A stretch of 64,000 nucleotides of DNA from JBAXXL01 sp038206725 (GCA_038206725.1 JBBRAO010000013.1:8776-72775); one strand, 5' to 3'. Shown: positions 56,094-64,000, counted from the first letter of the stretch. Numbers and translations are program-made. The notes: generated by a model not told the origin, from the letters alone.

Positions 56094-57358
56094 TGAAAAA
56101 AAGCCTTCTCTTAATAATTTTATCTTTGGTAATTAGTTTACCAATTTATGGACAAGCACCCAAAGCCGACAAAATGACAATCGAATTGGCAAGGGTTTTT
56201 AGCAAGGACCTATTTGAGTATAATGGTGTGGCTTACGCGAGGCCTATCCCGATTATTTCGAATGCGTCAACCAACGCCGGTTTCTTTACCGATGCCTATG
56301 TTCCTGAAAAAGTCAGTAAGCCATATTTTAAGTTAAAATTAAATGGTATGATGGGCTTTATAAATGACGACTTGAAAAGCTTTGATACGAAAATCCCGAT
56401 GAAAGCCTACAATCCGTCTGAATTATTAAGCTATGGAAAACTCTCACTTAAAAATGGGCAACCAAGTTTCGCGATTATCGATACCGTTGGTTTATTCGAA
56501 TATCTGTTATTGAACTTGATTTACGATGGTGTGAACAGTGGGATGCTGAATTTACCAAAAACAGGTTCTACATCATTAGGTTCGAAAGAAGTAAATTATA
56601 TTAATCTCCCGTCGAACGTGATGGATTCATTGTTCAAGCGTCATCCTCTATATGGTCTGTTACCAGCGGGATCGCGCGATTCTGTCAGCTCTTTGTTGGG
56701 ACAGTTCCCGACTCAATTTCCTATGACGAGCGGTTCGGATATCAGCACATTAATATTGGGAGTACCTCAAATAGAAATAGGTTCGCTGTTTGGAACGGAA
56801 CTTTTGTTGCGGTATATTCCAACTATGAATATAGGTAAAACATTTGGTAAGTTTTCATTTTGGGGAGTAGGCTTGAAACACAGTTTATCGCAATACTTCA
56901 ACCAAGGAAGACGAGACCGATGGTTCGATATGGCAATCCAAGGGGTTTATCAGGGTACCAGCTTACAAAACACTATCGGGGTTACAAATGCACAGCTAAC
57001 CGCCGATGCAAGTATTTACAATGTAAATCTCCATTTATCGAAGGAATTGAACGATTGGTTTACTGTTTACAGCGGTGTGTCTTGGGAATTAATAAAAATC
57101 AATATGAAGTATGTTTATTATTTACCGGTTGAGCTCCAAAGGCAATTAGGTTTGTTAGACGTAGGGCAAGAATATCCAACACCAGGATTCCCCGGTGACC
57201 AGGACCCTTCGACAGTTAAAATGGATTTGAGGGAAGAACAAATCAAATGGACAGTGGGTTGCAAGTTTGATTTCAGTAATTTTGGCGTAAACCTCGATTA
57301 TTCGGTTTCGAAATTTAATATTCTCAGCTTAGGAATGGAATACACGTTCAATAAATAA
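56093..57358 (+). CDS. Outer-membrane protein of unknown function (DUF6588-like)
   Basis: 421 residues. Signal peptide about 1-20 (MKKSLLLIILSLVISLPIYG). Long amphipathic strands and a barrel-like end (FNILSLGMEYTFNK). GTELLLRYIPTMNIGKTFGK followed by FWGVGLKHSLSQYF resembles Bacteroidota DUF6588 proteins, a comparison from memory. It is translationally coupled to the gene in front. Confidence 0.65.
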   Translation: MKKSLLLIILSLVISLPIYGQAPKADKMTIELARVFSKDLFEYNGVAYARPIPIISNASTNAGFFTDAYVPEKVSKPYFKLKLNGMMGFINDDLKSFDTKIPMKAYNPSELLSYGKLSLKNGQPSFAIIDTVGLFEYLLLNLIYDGVNSGMLNLPKTGSTSLGSKEVNYINLPSNVMDSLFKRHPLYGLLPAGSRDSVSSLLGQFPTQFPMTSGSDISTLILGVPQIEIGSLFGTELLLRYIPTMNIGKTFGKFSFWGVGLKHSLSQYFNQGRRDRWFDMAIQGVYQGTSLQNTIGVTNAQLTADASIYNVNLHLSKELNDWFTVYSGVSWELIKINMKYVYYLPVELQRQLGLLDVGQEYPTPGFPGDQDPSTVKMDLREEQIKWTVGCKFDFSNFGVNLDYSVSKFNILSLGMEYTFNK

Positions 57359-57375
57359 TTTCTGATTGCGAAGAC

Positions 57376-57646
57376 GAAGAAAAATCCCCTAACCACCTTG
57401 AAAAAAAAGGGGGAACGAAGAAAATCAGTTTGTTAGTCTTTCCCGCGGAAGCGGGAATCCATCTTCAAAAAGTTGAAAGTTGAAAAGAAGAAAAACCCCC
57501 TAACCTCCTTGAAAAAAAAGGGGGAACGAAGAAAATCAGTTTGTTGGTCTTTCCCGCGGAAGCGGGAATCCATCTTCAAAAAGTTGAAAGTTGAAAAGAA
57601 GAAAAATCCCCTAACCACCTTGAAAAAAAAGGGGGAACGAAGAAAA
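57376..57646. repeat. 111-bp tandem repeat, about 2.4 copies, with P5 hairpins
   Basis: Copies begin at 57376, 57487 and 57598 with period 111 bp and few differences (for example AACCACC against AACCTCC). Each full unit holds TTCCCGC-GGAA-GCGGGAA (57440-57457 and 57551-57568), whose minus strand translates as MDSRFRGKD, a common spurious peptide of such repeats, and a CCCCCT..AGGGGG hairpin. Related dispersed pieces are at about 1350-1370, 47764-47786 and 49368-49391. Confidence 0.85.
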
Positions 57647-57666
57647 CAGAATATAAATCAGGAATT

Positions 57667-57885
57667 ATGAAGATACTAAATTATTTATGGCTGTACCTGA
57701 AAGATTGGCGCAATTTGCTTTCACATACGCTTATTGGCGTTTTGATTTTAGCGGTTGCTTTTTTTATGCCGGTGAAGCCAATTTACAGAATTGCGATATT
57801 AATAGTAATTGTAGCATTCAATATCACAAGAATGACAATTGCCAAAAAGAAGAAGCAAGCAATTCTCCCCGAATCGGAAGAATGA
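57667..57885 (+). CDS. Small membrane protein, two helices
   Basis: 72 residues. Helices at about 20-35 (LIGVLILAVAFFMPV) and 40-54 (IAILIVIVAFNITRM) are followed by a basic then acidic tail (KKKKQAILPESEE). No family recognised. It begins just after the tandem repeat and is 5 bp upstream of the next gene. Confidence 0.6.
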   Translation: MKILNYLWLYLKDWRNLLSHTLIGVLILAVAFFMPVKPIYRIAILIVIVAFNITRMTIAKKKKQAILPESEE

Positions 57886-57890
57886 TATAA

Positions 57891-58403
57891 ATGAATAAAA
57901 CTAAGCATTTTATAAATCTGACCAATGGTATAGAAGCGCTCGAAAAATACCAAATTCCGGCGGACGAGGTAAATTTTATCAGAATCCAATCGTGCTATGT
58001 GGAGAGCCATTTATACAATGATATACTTTTAGAAATTGATCACAATTTTCTGATGTTTGTGGCATTGGGTTACGAATGTAACGTTTATGACTTCAGTGCT
58101 CGTACCGACGATCCAAAAGCTATGTATATGGGTATGGCTTGGATAAAATACGTATTGGAACGCCGTTGGCTGGGGCTCCGACCAAAGCTTATCGTCAAGG
58201 GAAAGGATATCACGAATTACGCGGATGAACTTTACTGCAAAATACCGCACCGCACAAGAAACCGTCTAGATTATTTCAAAAAATACCTAAACACCACGGA
58301 ACTCCACATCAACATAATTACATCCGCCACGACGAACGACAGCAATAACGAGTACTATAGTAGTACGCTGTGGGAGTGGATGGAAGTTAAAAAAAAGCCC
58401 TAG
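57891..58403 (+). CDS. Protein of unknown function next to the CRISPR locus
   Basis: 170 residues, soluble, no signal peptide. Visible stretches: IEALEKYQIPADEVNFIRIQ, AMYMGMAWIKYVLERRWLGL and ADELYCKIPHRTRNRLDYF. No family recognised. Its last codons and TAG stop (58401-58403) lie inside the 3' hairpin of the tracrRNA encoded on the other strand, so the two units converge with overlap. Nothing ties it functionally to Cas9. Confidence 0.7.
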   Translation: MNKTKHFINLTNGIEALEKYQIPADEVNFIRIQSCYVESHLYNDILLEIDHNFLMFVALGYECNVYDFSARTDDPKAMYMGMAWIKYVLERRWLGLRPKLIVKGKDITNYADELYCKIPHRTRNRLDYFKKYLNTTELHINIITSATTNDSNNEYYSSTLWEWMEVKKKP

Positions 58404-58478
58404 CTTTTGCAAACTGGGCCAACGAAATAATCGTACGGGATATTTCACCCTTATTGTGAAATGATTACAAATTTATTT
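58389..58478 (-). ncRNA. tracrRNA of the type II-C system
   Basis: Found by anti-repeat. The plus strand at 58454-58471 (TTGTGAAATGATTACAAA) equals the crRNA-sense repeat at 17 of 18 bases, so the minus-strand transcript pairs with the crRNA; a three-base mismatch (AAA against TTT) then makes an internal bulge. After the anti-repeat come CACAATAAGG (as in the Neisseria tracrRNA), a GGG/CCC stem (58438-58451), an ACGA/TCGT hairpin (58422-58434) and a GCCC/GGGC terminator hairpin (58397-58419) followed by eight T. Length is about 90 nt. Confidence 0.85.
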
Positions 58479-58483
58479 CAACA

Positions 58484-58514
58484 CAAAATTATGAATATTT
58501 TTTTATATAACAAA
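58484..58514 (-). promoter_or_regulatory. Promoter of tracrRNA
   Basis: On the minus strand TTTG (58514-58511), 19 nt, then TAATTTTG (58491-58484), an exact match to the Bacteroidota consensus. It places the RNA start at about 58478, right before the anti-repeat. Confidence 0.75.
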
Positions 58515-58570
58515 ATTATTTTTTAATTTAGCGATTATATTTTGTATTTTTTAATAATTTGTGAATTATT

Positions 58571-61500
58571 ATGGCTACAGTACTTGGACTTGATGTTGGG
58601 CCAAACTCGCTTGGTTGGGCTTTATTAGAAGATAATATCGAAAATCCCCATATAATTGATACGGGTGTTCGTGTTTTTGAAGCAGGTGTTAATGATTTGA
58701 ATACCGGTAAGGAGCAATCAAAAAATGCCGCACGCAGAGAAAAAAAACAAATACGAAAAATGTTGAAGAGAAAGAAAAGTAGAAGAAAAAAACTTGTGGG
58801 TTACTTGCAAGAAAACGAAATACTAACTGCTAATAATTTAGAAATCTTTTTTAATGAAACTAATCCGTATGAAATAAGGAAAAAGGCAATTTATGAACAA
58901 GTTTCACTAAACGAATTTTCACGAGCTTTGTATCATATTTGTTTGAGGCGTGGCTTTTTAAGTAATAGAAAAACCGACAGCGACGAAGAAACCGGAGCTA
59001 TTTATGAGGGCGGTAAATCAGGCGCAACCGGAATAACCGAGCTTGAAGAAGGGATGAAAGAGGGCGGCTTTTTGACACTTGGCGAGTATCTGTGTTCGCT
59101 CGACCCTAAAGAAAAAAGATTGAGGAATCGTTATACTTTAAGAAAAATGTATCTCAACGAATTTGAAATTATTTGGAACAAACAAGCCGAGTTTTATCCC
59201 GAAATTCTTACCGAAGGGAGGAAAAAACGAATACGAGATTCTATCATCTTTTTCCAAAGACCACTTAAATCACAAAAGAAAAATGTAGGCAAATGTAAGT
59301 TTGAACAAGACAAGAACAGATGCCACTTAAGCTCATTCGAATTTCAAGAATTTAGGATGCTTCAACAAGTAAATCAATTACGGATTCGTATGACAAACCG
59401 GCTCGGTGATGCTGCTGAAGAACTAACTTACAATGAAAGATCTAAATTAATAGAATACTTAAGCAATCATACTGAGCTTAAACTTGATGAAAGAAATAAA
59501 ACGTTCAAAAAGGTTTTAGGAATCGAAGAAAGTGCTAGGATGAAAATCAATATTGAGCATCTTGACAAATTAATTGGGTTGCGCACACTATGCTCTTATA
59601 AAAAAATGTTGGGAAAAAAGTTTGAAAGCTTTTCAAAAGAGCAAATTCAAGCAATGTACCATACAGCCTTATTTGCGGAAAGCAACGAATGGTTGATTAA
59701 TTACGCAAAAACTAAATGGAACCTAACCGACGAAGAAGAGGTTAGCTATTCTAAAATGAAATTAGAAAAAGGTTATGGTTCACTATCTATAAAAGCTATA
59801 AACAAAATGCTCCCTTATTTACGTGACGGTTTAATGTATCACGAAGCGTCAGGCTTGGCAGGATATGAACATAATCTTTATGAAGTGCAAACCAATGTAA
59901 AGATTTTAGATTCTTTACCAATGCCAGAAAAAGTGGCAAACCCTATTGTAATGACTTCTTTGTACGAAATCAGGAAAGTGGTCAATTGTCTGATTGATCA
60001 TTATGGGTTTAAGCCCGATGTTGTAAGAATTGAAATGGCTCGAGATTTGAAAATTCCGCTTCAAAAAAGACTTGATATATTGTCGGATAACAAAAAAAGA
60101 GAAAAAATACATAATGACATAGCCGAAAAACTAAATGCAGAATTCGGAATAAAATATCCTTCAAGAAATGATATAACCAAGTATAAACTATGGGAAGAAT
60201 GTAATCATACTTGCCCATATACAGGAAGGTCAATCGCGTTAAATCAGTTATTTGGAGAAGCCATTGAATTTGAAATAGAACATATTATTCCTTATTCAAG
60301 ATGCTTGGACGATTCATATATGAATAAAACATTATCCGAAAGAACAGAAAATTCCAAAAAGGGTAATAGAACACCTTACGAAGCATATCATAACGATAAA
60401 GCAAAATATGATGATATATTACAGAGAATAAATTATTTCCCTAACCGTAAAGCAAATAGATTTAAAGAAAAAGAAATAGCTCAACTCGATGATTTTATAT
60501 CAAGACAATTAAACGACACACGATACATAGCAAAAATAGCAAAAGAATACCTTAGAAATATATCACCGGAAGTAAATGTTGGTAATGGAACTATTACTGC
60601 TTTATTAAGACATTTATGGGGATTGAATTCTGTGATGACCAATCCGTTTTTAGAAAATGATTGCGCTGAAGCAAACGAAAAGAACAGAAAAGATCATCGC
60701 CACCACGCCATTGATGCCATTACAATAGCCTGTACTACACCAAGTATTTTCCAAAAACTATCTTCTATGCATAATGAATTTGATTTGCAATACCTTGATA
60801 CAAAAGAAAAAGCGGAATATTTCGATAAGGAAAACTTTGCATTTCCTTGGGAGGGGTTTAGAGATGAAGTAAAAAAATATGCAAGTCGTATAATAATATC
60901 CCATAAGTTTAAATATAAGGTTTCGGGACCAATGCACGAAGAAACACTTTATGGCAAGTTATATAATCAGGACGGAACAGAACGAAAAAACAAAAAGGAT
61001 GTTCCTTTATATACTGTTAGGAAACCTTTAATAACGCTGACTGAAAACGAAATTTTATCAATAGCTGATCCTGTTATCAAAGATGTAGTTTTAGAAAAAA
61101 TATTTGAATTTGGAGGTGTGATTGACGCAAAAGGAAAATTAATAAATGTCTCAAAAGAAGCATTTAAAGAGCCGATATATCTACCAAATCCATACAAAGG
61201 TTATCCGAATGTGATTAATAAAGTAAGAGTTCTAAAACCTTTTGGAAACCCAATTCAATTAAGAAACTACAATATTTGGGCAGAATCCGGTAATAATCAT
61301 CACTCAATAATTTTTTCAGATGAAACAGGAGAACTTGATGAAGATATTACAACATTACATACAGCATATCAAAGGCAAAAGAATAAAGAAAAGGTCATTG
61401 AAATTGACTTAGGACCAAACAAAGAAATATTAATCAGCCTAATGCGAAACGAAATGTTCTTAGTCGGCGATATTCCTGAAAACTTCGATTATAATGATAA

Positions 61501-61723
61501 ATCAATTTATCCAATGATTTTTAAAAATGTTTATAGATTGCAAAAGTTTTCTCAAACATACTATGTATATAGAAATCATTCTATATCGATTCTTGAGTCA
61601 AAAGATAAGGAGAACAAAAAAACTGAGCCCGGTATGATAAGAATTCGAACTCTAAAACAGTTTGTTTCATTAAATGTTACTAAAATTAGGGTTAATCCAA
61701 TCGGATTTATTGAAGGAATTTAA
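58571..61723 (+). CDS. cas9: CRISPR-associated endonuclease Cas9, type II-C
   Basis: 1050 residues, the compact II-C size. RuvC-I: LGLDVGPNSLGWAL with catalytic D8. Arg/Lys-rich bridge helix about 55-75. RuvC-II: VVRIEMARDL with E488. HNH: FEIEHIIPYSRCLDDS with H571; the residue before it is E570 where many Cas9s have Asp, and N594 fits the third HNH position. RuvC-III: DHRHHAIDAITIAC with H712 and D715. The C-terminal part (about 780-1050) should hold the wedge and PAM-interacting domains. All catalytic residues are present, so the nuclease looks active. PAM is not predictable from sequence alone. Confidence 0.97.
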   Translation: MATVLGLDVGPNSLGWALLEDNIENPHIIDTGVRVFEAGVNDLNTGKEQSKNAARREKKQIRKMLKRKKSRRKKLVGYLQENEILTANNLEIFFNETNPYEIRKKAIYEQVSLNEFSRALYHICLRRGFLSNRKTDSDEETGAIYEGGKSGATGITELEEGMKEGGFLTLGEYLCSLDPKEKRLRNRYTLRKMYLNEFEIIWNKQAEFYPEILTEGRKKRIRDSIIFFQRPLKSQKKNVGKCKFEQDKNRCHLSSFEFQEFRMLQQVNQLRIRMTNRLGDAAEELTYNERSKLIEYLSNHTELKLDERNKTFKKVLGIEESARMKINIEHLDKLIGLRTLCSYKKMLGKKFESFSKEQIQAMYHTALFAESNEWLINYAKTKWNLTDEEEVSYSKMKLEKGYGSLSIKAINKMLPYLRDGLMYHEASGLAGYEHNLYEVQTNVKILDSLPMPEKVANPIVMTSLYEIRKVVNCLIDHYGFKPDVVRIEMARDLKIPLQKRLDILSDNKKREKIHNDIAEKLNAEFGIKYPSRNDITKYKLWEECNHTCPYTGRSIALNQLFGEAIEFEIEHIIPYSRCLDDSYMNKTLSERTENSKKGNRTPYEAYHNDKAKYDDILQRINYFPNRKANRFKEKEIAQLDDFISRQLNDTRYIAKIAKEYLRNISPEVNVGNGTITALLRHLWGLNSVMTNPFLENDCAEANEKNRKDHRHHAIDAITIACTTPSIFQKLSSMHNEFDLQYLDTKEKAEYFDKENFAFPWEGFRDEVKKYASRIIISHKFKYKVSGPMHEETLYGKLYNQDGTERKNKKDVPLYTVRKPLITLTENEILSIADPVIKDVVLEKIFEFGGVIDAKGKLINVSKEAFKEPIYLPNPYKGYPNVINKVRVLKPFGNPIQLRNYNIWAESGNNHHSIIFSDETGELDEDITTLHTAYQRQKNKEKVIEIDLGPNKEILISLMRNEMFLVGDIPENFDYNDKSIYPMIFKNVYRLQKFSQTYYVYRNHSISILESKDKENKKTEPGMIRIRTLKQFVSLNVTKIRVNPIGFIEGI

Positions 61724-61744
61724 TACACTTGAATAATATGTTAT

Positions 61745-61778
61745 AAATCAACCATAGGGTTAACACTATGGTTGATTT
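61745..61778. terminator. Hairpin between cas9 and cas1
   Basis: Perfect 13-bp arms AAATCAACCATAG / CTATGGTTGATTT around an 8-nt loop, 22 bp after the cas9 stop. No T run follows, so it may be an imperfect terminator, an mRNA-stabilising hairpin or a processing site. Confidence 0.6.
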
Positions 61779-61866
61779 ACGTTTAATGCATAATAATTGA
61801 ATTCTCTTCAATCCTTTTTTAAAATAAATCATTTATTTAGGATATTAAACAAATTTCCGCACTCTT

Positions 61867-61900
61867 TTTGCTTAGAAGAATTTACAAAAATGTACTTTTG
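61867..61900 (+). promoter_or_regulatory. Promoter of cas1-cas2
   Basis: TTTG at 61867-61870, 22 nt, then TACTTTTG at 61893-61900. Transcription would start only about 5 nt before the cas1 ATG, giving a nearly leaderless mRNA. This would let spacer acquisition be expressed apart from cas9. Confidence 0.6.
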
Positions 61901-61911
61901 GAATATTTTTT

Positions 61912-62805
61912 ATGAGCAAAAGAATTATCTATATTGGCTCGCCGTTTTATATCAAAACACAAGACCTGCAATTGGTTTTGACAAATACCGTGACTGGTGA
62001 AATAAGTTCTATACCTATTGAAGATATAAGTGTAATAGAACTCGATAATCCTCAAATAACAATTACTTCATATTGTCTTCGTGAATTAATGGATCATAAG
62101 GTTGTATTAATTCAATGCGACTATTATCATCGTCCATCGGGAATGATGGTTCCAATCTCAGCCTCAACTCTTATGACTCAAAGAACGCTTATTCAAGCAA
62201 AAATGAAAAGCGAATTGAAATCCGTTCTTTGGAAATCGGTTATTCAAAATAAGATAAGAAATCAAATTAGCGTTTTGAATTCTTTGAACCGCCAAACAGA
62301 AAGATTGAAAAACCTAATGGAAAGCACAGAGAAGGCTGATAAAACGAATCGTGAAGCGCAAGCCGCAAAATACTATTGGAAAAATCTTTTCGAAGATTTT
62401 TCACGCGATCCGGATGGCGATTATCCGAATAATCTGCTAAATTATGGATACTCACTTATACGTGCTATGTTTGCTCGTGAAATAGTAGCCGCGGGTTTGG
62501 TTCCGGCTTTGGGTATATACCATAAAAACAAATATAACAGCTTTTGCTTAGCCGACGACTTAATGGAACCTTATAGACAATTTGTTGATTTAAAGGTATA
62601 TCAGTTCTGTAAACAAAATCCGGAAGAACACTCTTTGATTTTAAACAAAAAGCACAAGAAATACCTTTTGGAAATATTGACTATGGAGGTAGAAATAGAA
62701 AAGCAAAGAAAAAGCATTATAAACGCAGTTCAAGATTCGGTTATGTCCTTTGTGAAATCTATAGAACTGGAAAATGAACAATTAATTTATCCAATTATCA
62801 TTTAA
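61912..62805 (+). CDS. cas1: CRISPR-associated endonuclease Cas1, type II
   Basis: 297 residues. N-terminal beta domain (RIIYIGSPFYIKTQDLQLVL) and C-terminal helical domain. Metal ligands are seen in EAQAAKYYWKNLF (Glu), LGIYHKNKYNSFCLADDLME (His, Asp) and the following PYRQFVD. Cas1 with Cas2 integrates new spacers at the leader end of the array. It lies 17 bp before cas2. Confidence 0.97.
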   Translation: MSKRIIYIGSPFYIKTQDLQLVLTNTVTGEISSIPIEDISVIELDNPQITITSYCLRELMDHKVVLIQCDYYHRPSGMMVPISASTLMTQRTLIQAKMKSELKSVLWKSVIQNKIRNQISVLNSLNRQTERLKNLMESTEKADKTNREAQAAKYYWKNLFEDFSRDPDGDYPNNLLNYGYSLIRAMFAREIVAAGLVPALGIYHKNKYNSFCLADDLMEPYRQFVDLKVYQFCKQNPEEHSLILNKKHKKYLLEILTMEVEIEKQRKSIINAVQDSVMSFVKSIELENEQLIYPIII

Positions 62806-62822
62806 CGACAGGAGAGGCACTT

Positions 62823-63152
62823 ATGATTTGGAGTGCTTATAGAATTATGTGGGCATTAGTAGTATTCGATTTACCGACAGATACAAAAAAAGAACGGAAG
62901 GCGTACAGTACATTCAGAAAATTCCTTCTTAAAGACGGTTTCTATATGATGCAGTATTCAGTTTATTTCCGACACTGTTCTAATCGTCAAATATATGATA
63001 CTCACGTCAGAAATATTCAAAAACAATTGCCTGAATATGGAAAAGTATCAATTATAGGGATTACTGATAAACAATTTGGAGAAATGTATAATTTTTGGGG
63101 TAAGATTCGAGAATTGAGTCCGCGAACTCCCGACCAAATTACGATGTTTTAA
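62823..63152 (+). CDS. cas2: CRISPR-associated protein Cas2
   Basis: 109 residues. MWALVVFDLPTDTKKERKAY contains the first-strand Asp, with FRKFLLKDGFYMMQYSVYFR and the ferredoxin-like fold of Cas2. It forms the integration complex with Cas1. In-frame ATGs at 62823 and 62847 are both possible; the second gives MWALVVFDLP, the usual Cas2 start. No csn2 or cas4 follows, which fixes the subtype as II-C. Confidence 0.95.
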   Translation: MIWSAYRIMWALVVFDLPTDTKKERKAYSTFRKFLLKDGFYMMQYSVYFRHCSNRQIYDTHVRNIQKQLPEYGKVSIIGITDKQFGEMYNFWGKIRELSPRTPDQITMF

Positions 63153-63157
63153 AAAAT

Positions 63158-63194
63158 AAACGGGCTACTTCTCGAGAAAAGCAACCCGTTTTTT
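63158..63194. terminator. Two-way terminator between cas2 and the CRISPR array
   Basis: AAACGGG / CCCGTTT arms with an inner TTCTCGAGAA hairpin; six T follow on the plus strand and ATTTTTT on the minus strand. It can end both the cas operon and a minus-strand crRNA transcript. Confidence 0.8.
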
Positions 63195-63254
63195 GTTTCT
63201 TTACAAATTTGTAGTTGTGTAACAATATATATATCAATTTTATACAATATATGT

Positions 63255-64000
63255 ATTGTAAAGAACATTTTTTTGTAATCAATTCACAACAAAAATTAAG
63301 TAGCGTATTTTAAAATTATAATTGTAAAGAACATTTTTTTGTAATCAATTCACAACGTGCTTCGGCATATGGCATCGGACCTGTGAATTGTAAAGAACAT
63401 TTTTTTGTAATCAATTCACAACAAGCTCTGTAAGCGATTTTTCGGCGTTGAGATTGTAAAGAACATTTTTTTGTAATCAATTCACAACCAATTTTATTAC
63501 TTCTTCTTCAGCCCCAATATTGTAAAGAACATTTTTTTGTAATCAATTCACAACCGTCTCTTCTCTTGTGCGTTGGGTTCTCCCATTGTAAAGAACATTT
63601 TTTTGTAATCAATTCACAACCTTCTCTTCGTTCTGCTCGTCGTCCGTCCGATTGTAAAGAACATTTTTTTGTAATCAATTCACAACGTGTGTTGTGTTGT
63701 GTTGTTTGGGTGTTGTATTGTAAAGAACATTTTTTTGTAATCAATTCACAACGCAAAACCTAGCTAACTGTAAGTCATTAGAATTGTAAAGAACATTTTT
63801 TTGTAATCAATTCACAACACACTTGTCGTAATATTCATAGCATTTGTTATTGTAAAGAACATTTTTTTGTAATCAATTCACAACGCAAATTTAAGTCCAT
63901 TCCACCAGATCTGGATTGTAAAGAACATTTTTTTGTAATCAATTCACAACCTCGCTTTCTAAATACAACGCTTCCACAGAATTGTAAAGAACATTTTTTT
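63255..64000 (-). CRISPR. CRISPR array, 36-bp repeats, 30-bp spacers (continues beyond window)
   Basis: Eleven complete repeats start every 66 bp from 63255 (63255, 63321, 63387 ... 63915), and a twelfth at 63981 is cut by the window edge. All read identically, and all eleven spacers are exactly 30 bp. In the crRNA sense (minus strand) the repeat begins GTTGTGAATTGATTACAA and ends TTCTTTACAAT, like other II-C repeats, and matches the tracrRNA anti-repeat. The leader, where new spacers enter, should therefore lie to the right of the window. Confidence 0.97.

Noticed and set aside
57433..57670. Short frames over the tandem repeat, including MDSRFRGKD peptides
   Set aside because: They arise from the P5 hairpin repeat; the peptide is a familiar spurious translation of such repeats.
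61797..62000. 67-codon frame overlapping the start of cas1
   Set aside because: It overlaps cas1 in another frame and lacks family features; the stretch before cas1 is better explained as promoter.
63152..63254. csn2 or cas4 next to the array
   Set aside because: Only a terminator and AT-rich DNA lie between cas2 and the first repeat; the locus is II-C.
63508..63763. Open frames on both strands across the CRISPR array
   Set aside because: They translate the repeat and spacers periodically (CELITKKCSLQ-type units) and are artefacts of a 66-bp period divisible by three.

Overview
The window is an AT-rich chromosomal segment from a Gram-negative bacterium of the Bacteroidota/Chlorobiota (FCB) group, plausibly Ignavibacteria- or Kapabacteria-like. 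The placement is inference. It rests on promoters of the TTTG-N19-22-TAnnTTTG type, type IX secretion (T9SS) C-terminal sorting domains, a short (286-residue) primary sigma factor, a TonB-dependent receptor with a carboxypeptidase-regulatory-like N-terminus, an LptD of Bacteroidota type and a GWxTD protein. No rRNA, phage or complete insertion sequence was seen.

Layout. 1-10.2 kb is an envelope-biogenesis and cofactor region: a truncated outer-membrane barrel protein, LptD with a LolA/LolB-like lipoprotein, then a plus-strand run queD-folE-rnhB-ppiC-surA. 10.4-14.2 kb holds an unusual ABC import locus: a permease fused to two substrate-binding domains, with a third binding domain in the -1 frame behind a 12-A tract. 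14.3-31.7 kb carries a PcrA/UvrD helicase, a large periplasmic TPR protein, an M36-like T9SS peptidase, a TonB receptor, two T9SS cargo proteins, tRNA-Ser(CGA), ribH and a YfhO-like membrane protein. 31.9-45.2 kb is mostly housekeeping: cysS, the primary sigma factor, dusB, mnmG, a membrane-fused spermidine synthase homologue, a GWxTD protein, purB, pdxJ, an outer-membrane protein, a DEDD exonuclease and a Nudix hydrolase. 45.3-58.4 kb contains a PD40 protein, lipoproteins, a methyltransferase, a radical SAM/lipoprotein pair, maf, purF, a cobalamin adenosyltransferase, a frameshifted leuD-like pseudogene beside an intact leuD, and several unknown genes.

58.4-64 kb is a complete type II-C CRISPR-Cas locus: a divergent tracrRNA on the minus strand, cas9 (1050 aa), cas1, cas2, and an array of 36-bp repeats with uniform 30-bp spacers that runs off the window end. 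The tracrRNA was located from an anti-repeat matching 17 of 18 repeat bases, followed by stem-loops and a T8 terminator, with a good Bacteroidota promoter in front. Anti-repeat polarity and a two-way terminator after cas2 indicate that the array is transcribed on the minus strand, toward cas2.

Intergenic DNA carries a second layer of structure: perfect palindromes of several families, some acting as terminators and two lying inside a coding sequence; orphan fragments of T9SS sorting tails with their stop codons; a 132-bp near-identical duplication; and a 111-bp tandem repeat. The points most worth following are the A12 frameshift linking three binding domains to one permease, the sorting-tail debris with its palindromes, the complete II-C guide-RNA architecture and the radical SAM/lipoprotein pair.
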